DNA from: an uncultured Phascolarctobacterium sp.
GTDB taxonomy: Bacteria > Bacillota > Negativicutes > Acidaminococcales > Acidaminococcaceae
Direction: 5' to 3'
Assembly: GCA_900545025.1 (NCBI GenBank)
Contig: UQXH01000022.1
Location: 1 to 29,017, forward strand
DNA: 29,017 nt
The notes beneath the pieces are model-generated. The model did not search any database, was not told the origin of the DNA, and saw only the letters and a list, made by a program, of their open reading frames with translations. Within the stretch, counting starts at the first letter, position 1, and each line of letters opens with the position of its first letter. A program made the position numbers and the translations under genes. Shown here one piece after another: positions 23,703 to 29,017 of the stretch.

Positions 23703-24368
23703 ATGAAGGTATTATTGGCTGAGGATGACAAAAACTTAGGCAGATTGCTTTCCATGCTGCTGCGTAAACAGAATATTACAGTAGAATGGGTAGAAAATGG
23801 CAGCGATGCTTACGAAAAATGTTACAGCGACGGTTATGATGTACTGATATTGGACTGGATGCTGCCGGGCATGAGCGGCGTAGCATTATGCCGAAGACTG
23901 CGGGAGGAAGAATATCCTGGTAAAATACTGTTGCTGACGGCGCGGGATACTGTCGAGGATAAGGTAGCAGGGCTTAACAGCGGGGCGGATGATTATATGG
24001 TGAAGCCTTTTGACGTACAGGAGCTTATTGCCAGACTGAACGCGCTTTTAAGGAGGCCGGGGCAGTATACGGCAGAGAATATAACCTATGGGAAATATGT
24101 ATTGGAGCGCAGCAACCATAGTTTTACTTGCGACGGCAAGAAAATAGAATTACGTCCACGAGAGTTTAAACTTTTGGAGATATTACTCAATAACAGAGGA
24201 CAGATTATTCCGCGGGAAATATTACAGGAAAGAGTCTGGGGCATCAACAATGATGTTACGGAGAATAATCTTGACGTGCATATCCGTTTACTGCGCAAAA
24301 AGATTATAACTTTAGCTGGTGAAAATATCATCCATACGGCAAGAGGTGTGGGCTATTATGTGGAATAA
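23703..24368 (+). CDS. OmpR/PhoB-family response regulator
   Basis: A 221-residue response regulator. The receiver domain (about 1-115) has the acidic pair D8-D9, the phosphoacceptor D51 (VLILDWMLPGMSG), T79 and K101 (MVKPFD). A winged-helix DNA-binding domain (about 125-221) contains LRPREFKLLEILLNNRGQIIPREILQERVWG and the final HIRLLRKKI...HTARGVGYYVE. The start is ATG at 23703, 7 bases after GAGG at 23692-23695; a GTG at 23697 is too close to it. The gene overlaps the kinase gene. Its targets are unknown, but the glycosyltransferase two genes on is the obvious candidate. Confidence 0.92.
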   Translation: MKVLLAEDDKNLGRLLSMLLRKQNITVEWVENGSDAYEKCYSDGYDVLILDWMLPGMSGVALCRRLREEEYPGKILLLTARDTVEDKVAGLNSGADDYMVKPFDVQELIARLNALLRRPGQYTAENITYGKYVLERSNHSFTCDGKKIELRPREFKLLEILLNNRGQIIPREILQERVWGINNDVTENNLDVHIRLLRKKIITLAGENIIHTARGVGYYVE

Positions 24369-25632
24369 TATGTTTGAAAGGCTGCGGCGGCGAATGACGC
24401 TGATGTATGCCTTTATTTTCGGCATGCTGATCCTTTTGGTAGTAGGTATTACTTACTACCTGGTGTGGTATGCAGTGCTGATGCATGAAAAAGAAGATTT
24501 GGTAGCGCAAATCTACCATGAAGCGGAGGAATATGTTGCTACAGCAGAAGCTCCCGTATCAGATGTATCCATAAAAAATGGCAGCATGCTGGCTTTTTTG
24601 GTTAAGCCGGATAATAAGACGGTGTTGTTAGATCAGCTGACGGGGGCTGACGTTGGCGACATTCTGAAAAACCATCGCCAGGACTGGCCGGAGAGTGACG
24701 ATTCAGCGGCAATGCTGCGTATACGTAATAATGTGGGCGAAAGGTATCGCTATCTTGCGGCGGTTGCTCCTGTAAAGGATGGCGATAAGGTCATCGGCCG
24801 TCTGTATATGTTCAAGAATATGGAATTTTACTATGATGCGGCTTACGAGACATTACTTGTATTGCTGTGCATTGCCTTATTGCTGTTTATACCAACCTGT
24901 CTTTTAGGTTACTGGCTTTCCAAGCGCAATATACGGCCAATCCAGCTGATGTATGAGAAGCAAAAGCAGTTCACTGCCGATGCTTCCCATGAAATGCGCA
25001 CTCCCCTTGCTGTGCTTAATCTGGCCGTGCAGGGCCTGCTTGAAGATACGGAAAGCCGTTACAGCGCTTTTGCGGCTGAAACTTTACAGATGCTTAAAAC
25101 AGAGGTAAGCAGATTGAGGAAGCTGACTGATACCCTGATGGAATTGGCGCGCAGAGATAATCTTGGTCTAACGGTACAAAAAGACAGGATTGATTTTACA
25201 GCTCTTTGCAGACTTGTTATAAATCAATTCATTCTGGTTGCGGAAGAAAAGCAGCAGGTAATCAATACAGCGTTGCCGGAAAAATTATTTGTCAAAGGCG
25301 ATGCGGATTCTCTTAACATGCTGCTGATTATCTTACTGGATAACGCTGTAAAGTATTCTCCTGTTGCTTCGCAAATATTCGTAAAAGCGGAGGATAAAAA
25401 GGACAGCGTTATTTTGCAGGTACAAGACCAGGGCATAGGGATTAGTGATGTTTATAAAGAAAAAATTTTTGACAGGTTTTACCGTGTGGATAAGGTGCGC
25501 AGCCGTGAACAGGGCGGCTTAGGGCTCGGGCTCGCTTTGGCGCAGTCCATTGTGCGTCTGCATGGCGGGGCAATTACTGTTTTAGATAATAAGCCGCATG
25601 GTACGATAATGCAGGTTAGGCTGCCGAAATAA
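24358..25632 (+). CDS. Two-component sensor histidine kinase
   Basis: A 424-residue membrane sensor kinase. TM1 (about 13-42) and TM2 (about 164-187) enclose a roughly 120-residue extracytoplasmic sensor domain. Then come the H-box ADASHEMRTPL with H211, the N-box LLDNAVKYSP, the G1 box DQGIGIS, the F-box FDRFYRVD and the G2 box GGLGLGLALAQSIV. Only 23 residues separate TM2 from H211, too short for a full HAMP domain. The start at 24358 (overlapping the regulator by 11 bases) is chosen because an upstream ATG at 24319 lies deep in the regulator gene; an ATG at 24370 is possible. The signal sensed is not known. Confidence 0.92.
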   Translation: MWNNMFERLRRRMTLMYAFIFGMLILLVVGITYYLVWYAVLMHEKEDLVAQIYHEAEEYVATAEAPVSDVSIKNGSMLAFLVKPDNKTVLLDQLTGADVGDILKNHRQDWPESDDSAAMLRIRNNVGERYRYLAAVAPVKDGDKVIGRLYMFKNMEFYYDAAYETLLVLLCIALLLFIPTCLLGYWLSKRNIRPIQLMYEKQKQFTADASHEMRTPLAVLNLAVQGLLEDTESRYSAFAAETLQMLKTEVSRLRKLTDTLMELARRDNLGLTVQKDRIDFTALCRLVINQFILVAEEKQQVINTALPEKLFVKGDADSLNMLLIILLDNAVKYSPVASQIFVKAEDKKDSVILQVQDQGIGISDVYKEKIFDRFYRVDKVRSREQGGLGLGLALAQSIVRLHGGAITVLDNKPHGTIMQVRLPK

Positions 25633-25636
25633 AATG

Positions 25637-25707
25637 AAACTCCTTACTTTCAGATTATTTTAAGAAATATTACTTAAAATTAAAATAAATCAAAAAGTAA
25701 GGAGTTT
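25637..25707 (+). promoter_or_regulatory. Inverted repeat masking the glycosyltransferase ribosome binding site
   Basis: AAACTCCTTACTTT (25637-25650) and AAAGTAAGGAGTTT (25694-25707) are perfect 14-base complements. The right arm contains the ribosome binding site AAGGAG (25699-25704) of the gene starting at 25712. The 43-base loop holds a second perfect 8-bp hairpin (ATTTTAAG 25657-25664, CTTAAAAT 25673-25680). It could mask translation, or serve as the transcription terminator of the kinase gene (a short T run, TTTT, follows), or both. Confidence 0.7.
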
Positions 25708-25711
25708 TATT

Positions 25712-27310
25712 ATGAGCAAAACTTATAAGTATCTTTTTTGGTTAAGTGCTGTATTGCTGCTTTTCTTTAGTAATAATAACCTGCTGATAACAGACTCGGT
25801 TGAGTCCAATTATGCACTGACGGCTAAAGAAATGGTGCTGTCAGGTGACTGGATTTCGCCGCAGATATATGGGCATTATTGGTTTGATAAACCGGTGATG
25901 TTTTACTGGCTGACGGCCATAGCTTTCAAAATCTTTGGATTTACGGAATTTGCCGCCAGATTTTTTCCTGCCGTATTTGGCTTGGCGGCTTTAGGCTTAG
26001 TATATTGGGGCGGCAGCAAGCTATATAATGAACGAACCGGTTTTTTCAGCAGCATAGTATTACTCAGCTGCATCGAATTTTTCCTCATCAGTAAATCAGT
26101 TATTACAGATGCGGTTTTATTCTTATTTTTCAGCGGCACATTACTTTTTTTCTATCTTGCCTATACATCAGGCAACAGACGCGACTGGTATTTTATGTAT
26201 ATCTGTGCAGCGCTGGCGACTTTGACCAAAGGTCCGGTAGGTTTTTTACTGCCCGGACTTATTATCACATTATTTATGATTTGGCAAAAGCAGTGGCGAC
26301 TGCCATTGAGGATGCATTTAGTTACCGGCACAATTTTGTTTGCTCTGATTACAGTACCCTGGTATGGTATGATGGTTTATCTGCATGGTGCAGATTTTCT
26401 TAATACTTTTTTGGGCACGCATAATTTTCTCAGGGCCACAGTATCTGAACATCCGCGTGATAATGTAATTTATTATTATACAGCGGTAAATCTTTTGGCT
26501 TTCTTTCCCTGGAGTATGCTTGTGCCGGTAATTGTTGTGCGGCTGGTGCGCAGAAAAAGTTTCGCTTTGCCGGAAAAAGAGCAGTTTCTGCTGCTGTGGG
26601 CTGGTACTATCTTCATCTTTTTTCAGTGCATGGCGACAAAGTATATTACCTATACCTATCCCATGCTTTTTCCGGGAGCATTACTGCTGGGCAGCTATTT
26701 GCAGCGGCATGAGGAAGTGCTGCACAGCAGATGGTTTTTAGGTTTAATTACAGGTGGATTTGCACTGCTGTCGCTTTCTGCGTATTGGAGCGTTGGTAAG
26801 GGCATTGCTGCAGGTAATATGCTGTATTTTATTCCTGCCGCGCTTACAGTGGGTCTGCTGCTTTATCCGTTACTGCGGCAGCAGAGCGGGGGTGCATTTT
26901 ATAGCATAGGGTGTACCTGTGTTGTTTTTTATCTGGCATTAACTGCATGTATTGCCGTACCGTTTTCTGCACAGCGCTCGGCCAGAGATTTGGGGCTTTT
27001 ACTGCCTCAGCTTACAGCTGCTGACAGTGTTGGCGTATATGGCAGCTATCCGACGTCAGCTGTATTTTATTCAGGAAAAAGAATCGTCAAACTTCTTCCG
27101 GCCAATGAGGTAAAAAATTTTCTGCCGCAGGCCTATTCCTGGAGCAGCAAGAACGTTATGCCGTACGCTGAGGTTGAGCAGGAGCAGTTCCCTCTGGTTA
27201 TTGTAGGCAAAAGAAGAATGGACGATTTTGCTATGATAAGTCAGGCGACATGGAATCCTAAAGTAATTTTACAGGACTGGGTTATTGTACAGCCTGCTGA
27301 GCAGGGTTGA
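25712..27310 (+). CDS. GT-C glycosyltransferase, ArnT-like (GT39/PMT family)
   Basis: A 532-residue polytopic membrane protein. The N-terminal region has the GT-C layout: TM1 (about 7-26), then a first extracytoplasmic loop with the conserved acidic pair D28 and E31 (TDSVESNYALTAKEM) and the SGDWISPQIYGHYWFDKPVMFYWL stretch, in which K60-P61 corresponds to the lipid-phosphate-binding KP of ArnT. About 12 further membrane segments follow. ArnT adds 4-amino-arabinose from undecaprenyl phosphate to lipid A, giving resistance to cationic peptides; this homologue may modify LPS or another surface glycan, but the donor cannot be told. It follows a two-component pair, like pmrAB with arnT in other bacteria. 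Its ribosome binding site is in a 14-bp inverted repeat. No gene for making the sugar donor lies nearby. Confidence 0.85.
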   Translation: MSKTYKYLFWLSAVLLLFFSNNNLLITDSVESNYALTAKEMVLSGDWISPQIYGHYWFDKPVMFYWLTAIAFKIFGFTEFAARFFPAVFGLAALGLVYWGGSKLYNERTGFFSSIVLLSCIEFFLISKSVITDAVLFLFFSGTLLFFYLAYTSGNRRDWYFMYICAALATLTKGPVGFLLPGLIITLFMIWQKQWRLPLRMHLVTGTILFALITVPWYGMMVYLHGADFLNTFLGTHNFLRATVSEHPRDNVIYYYTAVNLLAFFPWSMLVPVIVVRLVRRKSFALPEKEQFLLLWAGTIFIFFQCMATKYITYTYPMLFPGALLLGSYLQRHEEVLHSRWFLGLITGGFALLSLSAYWSVGKGIAAGNMLYFIPAALTVGLLLYPLLRQQSGGAFYSIGCTCVVFYLALTACIAVPFSAQRSARDLGLLLPQLTAADSVGVYGSYPTSAVFYSGKRIVKLLPANEVKNFLPQAYSWSSKNVMPYAEVEQEQFPLVIVGKRRMDDFAMISQATWNPKVILQDWVIVQPAEQG

Positions 27311-27327
27311 TTAACTAAGCTGACTCC

Positions 27328-27367
27328 CATTATTCTTTAAATAATGTTATAATAAAAAAGAATAATG
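27328..27367 (+). promoter_or_regulatory. Extended -10 promoter framed by an 11-bp inverted repeat
   Basis: TGT-TATAAT (27345-27353) lies 33 bases before the start of the next gene, with no clear -35. It is embedded in the 18-base spacer of a perfect inverted repeat CATTATTCTTT (27328-27338) / AAAGAATAATG (27357-27367). The repeat could be an operator, since no T-run follows the right arm. Confidence 0.5.
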
Positions 27368-27386
27368 ATATAGAGGAGTATTTCAG

Positions 27387-27776
27387 ATGCTGATAAAAAA
27401 ATTTCCCGTACCATGTCGTATAGATTATGTGCCGTCACCCTATGAGCCTGATGAAGATGGTGTAACGGATGTCGGCTACTGCTGCGGCAAGCTCAGTGAC
27501 GGACGTTACTACCGCCTGGAATGCTGGCGCATGGATGATATGCTGATGGCAACAATAATGTTTTCAGATGCAGGACTTTCTGCCTATAATCGTCAGGATA
27601 TGTACTGTCTGGTAGAGGCAGAGGAGCTGTTTAATTTTACTACAGAAAAACGCCCCATGCAGTGTACCCGCACAGAAGATGATGCAGGAACTGCGGTGTG
27701 GGCTTTGAACATGATGCTGGCCAATAATAAAGGAACTTATGGTGAGCTTTTGGTAAAACTGCAAAGTTATAAATAA
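27387..27776 (+). CDS. Hypothetical protein, 129 residues
   Basis: I do not recognise this family. The protein is soluble, with no signal peptide or membrane segment. It is acidic and slightly rich in Cys (C10, C32, C33, C46, C73, C93) and in aromatic residues; DVGYCCGKLSDGRYYRLECWRMDDMLMATIMFS reads as alternating beta strands. The C-terminal half is helical (VWALNMMLANNKGTYGELLVKLQ). It starts at ATG 27387 after GAGGAG and has its own promoter. The next gene, encoding a Cys-rich 49-residue protein, begins 23 bases downstream, so the two are likely co-transcribed. The function is unknown. Confidence 0.75.
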   Translation: MLIKKFPVPCRIDYVPSPYEPDEDGVTDVGYCCGKLSDGRYYRLECWRMDDMLMATIMFSDAGLSAYNRQDMYCLVEAEELFNFTTEKRPMQCTRTEDDAGTAVWALNMMLANNKGTYGELLVKLQSYK

Positions 27777-27799
27777 TCCATATGAGGAGGAGAAAGATT

Positions 27800-27949
27800 A
27801 TGGAAAGAGAACATTGCAATGAAGCTAACTGCACCTGCCCGAAAAAGGAATGCCCTCGGCATGGTAAATGCTGTGAATGCATTATGAATCATCGCGGTAA
27901 CGGTTCTTTAGTTTACTGTATGCGTGATATTGCAGCAGCACAGAAGTAA
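27800..27949 (+). CDS. Small cysteine-rich protein, DUF6485-like
   Basis: A 49-residue protein with eight Cys (6, 11, 13, 18, 24, 25, 27, 40) and His at 5, 21 and 31. The pattern C-x-C-x4-C-x5-C-C-x-C-x3-H, then GSLVYC, resembles, from memory, small predicted metal-binding proteins such as DUF6485 (CCECI..HR...G.L..C); this is inference. It is probably a zinc-binding cytoplasmic protein. ATG at 27800 follows GAGGAGG (27784-27790), a strong ribosome binding site, and the gene is 23 bases from the upstream unknown gene. A tandem pair of terminators follows. Confidence 0.7.
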   Translation: MEREHCNEANCTCPKKECPRHGKCCECIMNHRGNGSLVYCMRDIAAAQK

Positions 27950-27966
27950 AAAGTATAGTAAAAGTA

Positions 27967-28041
27967 AAAGACCCGGAATTATGAACTGCACCCCAAAAGT
28001 TGGACTTTTGGAGGTGCAGTTCATTATTCGGGTCTTTTTTT
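27967..28041 (+). terminator. Long palindromic terminator with an IS150-like core
   Basis: AAAAGACCC (27966-27974) pairs with GGGTCTTTT (28030-28038), with further pairing through AAT/ATT. Inside it is a nearly perfect palindrome, 27982-28023, that begins TGAACTGCACC and ends GGTGCAGTTCA, with a CCAAAAG/CTTTTGG inner stem and loop TTGGA. The tail has seven T. It will act as a strong terminator. The core resembles IS3/IS150-family ends (TG...CA) placed back to back, and TTA flanks it on each side (27979-27981, 28024-28026). Confidence 0.85.
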
Positions 28042-28066
28042 ATAAATGATAATAGCTGTTAAAAGT

Positions 28067-28104
28067 AAGAACTGATGGAATTACAGTACATCAGTTCTTT
28101 TATT
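28067..28104. terminator. Second intrinsic terminator
   Basis: A perfect 11-bp stem AAGAACTGATG (28067-28077) / CATCAGTTCTT (28089-28099) with an 11-base loop, followed by TTATTTTT. An A-rich run upstream is too short to make it a strong terminator in the other direction. Confidence 0.75.
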
Positions 28105-28257
28105 TTTATTGGATAACAATATATAAAAATAAGCTAAAAAATAAAAAATAAGTTACAGGAATTTTAAATAAAAAATATTTTATTGCATATTCATAAAAAT
28201 ACATATGAAATTTCCAATATAAGGTATACATGAATAAATACTTTAAAAGACGTATGT
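28105..28257. other. AT-rich intergenic spacer
   Basis: About 150 bases of very AT-rich sequence (A-tracts such as AAAAATAAGC and ATAAAAAATAAG). I see no gene, stable hairpin or repeat. It may act as an UP-element or curved region for the promoter at 28258. Confidence 0.5.
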
Positions 28258-28285
28258 TTGACGGGGGGGGACAATATGCTATGAT
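28258..28285 (+). promoter_or_regulatory. Promoter with a poly-G spacer tract, possibly phase-variable
   Basis: TTGACG (28258-28263), 16-base spacer, TATGAT (28280-28285), preceded by TGC, an extended -10. Eight Gs (28263-28270) occupy the last base of the -35 and the start of the spacer. A change in G number would change the -35/-10 distance. An alternative extended -10 (TGT-TATAAA, 28286-28294) also exists. The transcript would carry a leader of about 140 bases. Confidence 0.65.
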
Positions 28286-28433
28286 TGTTATAAATAAAAG
28301 TCAATTATATTCAGTCTTGGCTGGAATCTTTATACAGTGCAATTATATGCAGAAATATTAAATTTTATGCAGAACCGGACTGAGATTTATATTTGCTTTT
28401 ATTTGTAATGATATTAAAGAGGAAGGGATTTTC

Positions 28434-29017
28434 ATGAAAAAAATGGTGAAGTCTAAACTTTTGGCATCTATGTTATGCGCAACAGTAATGACAGGTTTAT
28501 ATGCAAGTCCTGTTATGGCAGAAAAATTATATTATGGTACAGCTGGAGATAGTGTATATGTATCGGGTGATGTAGTAGCACGCGAAGAAATTAAAGATCT
28601 TGAACTTGACGGGAAATTAACTGTTGGTGAAATTGAAGTAGGTAAAGTCAATGGTGTAGAATTAGGCGATTTAGTAGATAAGTCTGCTCTTGAGCAAGAG
28701 AAAAATGATCGTATTGCTGGTGATAAAGCATTAGAAGACAAAATTAATGGTGAATCCCTAATTCGTCAAGATGCAGATAAAGAGCTGGCAGATAAAATCG
28801 GTCAGGAAGAAATGGACCGTAAAAATGAAGATGCTTCAATCAGAGGCGAAATCAGTCAGGAAGTAGCAGACCGAGCAGAAGCTGATAAAGAACTGGCAGA
28901 TAAGATTGGCAACGAAGAAGCAGAACGCAAAGCTGAAGACGATGCTATCAGAGGCGAAATCGGTCAGGAAGTAGCAGACCGAGCAGAAGCTGATAAAGAA
29001 CTGGCAGATAAGATTGG
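28434..29017 (+). CDS. Exported coiled-coil repeat protein (partial), probably a trimeric autotransporter adhesin
   Basis: The first 194 residues of an open reading frame that continues past the window. A Sec signal peptide covers residues 1-29 (positively charged start, hydrophobic LLASMLCATVMTGL, predicted cleavage after PVMA). The mature part begins with a short Gly-rich, beta-like region (about 30-82: KLYYGTAGDSVYVSGDVV, EIEVGKVNGVELGDLVDKS) and then turns into a highly charged alpha-helical coiled coil with repeats of about 36 residues (DKELADKIG...). This fits trimeric autotransporters, which are common in Negativicutes, but the C-terminal beta-barrel anchor is not in the window, so other coiled-coil surface proteins are not excluded. 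There is no ESPR-type extended signal. ATG at 28434 follows GAGGAAGG (28419-28426). It has its own promoter with a poly-G spacer. Confidence 0.6.
   Translation, partial: MKKMVKSKLLASMLCATVMTGLYASPVMAEKLYYGTAGDSVYVSGDVVAREEIKDLELDGKLTVGEIEVGKVNGVELGDLVDKSALEQEKNDRIAGDKALEDKINGESLIRQDADKELADKIGQEEMDRKNEDASIRGEISQEVADRAEADKELADKIGNEEAERKAEDDAIRGEIGQEVADRAEADKELADKI
28839..29017 (+). repeat. 108-bp tandem coding repeat
   Basis: The sequence 28839-28909 recurs at 28947-29017, 108 bases (36 codons) later, with one difference in 71 bases (AGT/GGT codon). A more diverged third copy of the DKELADKIG segment is at about 28776-28802. The repeat continues past the window end. Confidence 0.85.

Noticed and set aside
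24319..24357. Upstream start for the histidine kinase gene (MKISSIRQEVWAI)
   Set aside because: It is deep within the response regulator gene and adds residues not seen in kinases; ATG at 24358 is preferred.
23647..25680. PmrA-like boxes (CTTAAT near 23647, CTTAAA near 25673)
   Set aside because: Only single half-sites are present without the spaced second half, and such AT-rich hexamers are common by chance here.
1..29017. CRISPR array or defence island
   Set aside because: No regularly spaced direct repeats with unique spacers and no nuclease, toxin or restriction genes were seen; the only tandem repeat is the coding 108-bp unit at the right end.

Overview
This window looks like chromosome from a Gram-negative-type Firmicute (class Negativicutes, Acidaminococcaceae/Phascolarctobacterium-like; this is inference, and no database search was possible). 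The ribosomal protein and RNA polymerase genes, the C+ form of L33, the L7Ae-type protein beside rpsL and the L10 leader are Firmicute-like. The GT-C lipid-linked sugar transferase and the exported coiled-coil repeat protein fit a cell with an outer membrane.

Layout, left to right. (1) 1-53: a probable right end of an IS3/IS150-type insertion sequence, then a GNAT acetyltransferase (126-761), a convergent tRNA-Arg(ACG) and a sodium:solute symporter with its own promoter. (2) 2783-7465: a str-type operon (L7Ae-like, rpsL, rpsG, fusA, tuf) from a near-consensus promoter to a hairpin. (3) 7487-10985: rpmG, secE, nusG, rplK, rplA, L10 leader with attenuator, rplJ, rplL, ending in a strong terminator. 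(4) 11024-15561: a self-contained TetR / membrane fusion protein / two ABC ATPases / ABC-2 permease operon (CecR-YbhG-YbhF-YbhSR-like) lying between rplL and rpoB. (5) 15588-23608: rpoB and rpoC from their own promoter, with an intrinsic terminator in the leader. (6) 23608-27310: an OmpR-type response regulator, its histidine kinase and an ArnT-like GT-C glycosyltransferase. (7) 27345-27949: a small unknown protein and a 49-residue cysteine-rich protein. (8) 27967-29017: two terminators, one with an IS-end-like palindrome as its core, an AT-rich spacer, a promoter with eight Gs between -35 and -10, and the start of an exported coiled-coil repeat protein (probably a trimeric autotransporter) that runs off the window.

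The housekeeping parts read as ordinary, but their arrangement does not. The str genes precede secE-nusG-rplKAJL instead of following rpoBC, and an efflux operon separates rplL from rpoB. The most interesting signals are: the poly-G tract in the adhesin promoter (a possible phase-variation switch) above near-identical 108-bp repeats; a 14-bp inverted repeat masking the ribosome binding site of the ArnT-like gene; ABC ATPases whose non-consensus residues all map to one composite ATP site; the terminator in the rpoB leader; a hairpin between the Shine-Dalgarno and start codon of nusG; and IS150-like end sequences at both sides of the window, one inside a terminator palindrome. I did not find a clear previously undescribed defence or biosynthetic system, nor any CRISPR array.
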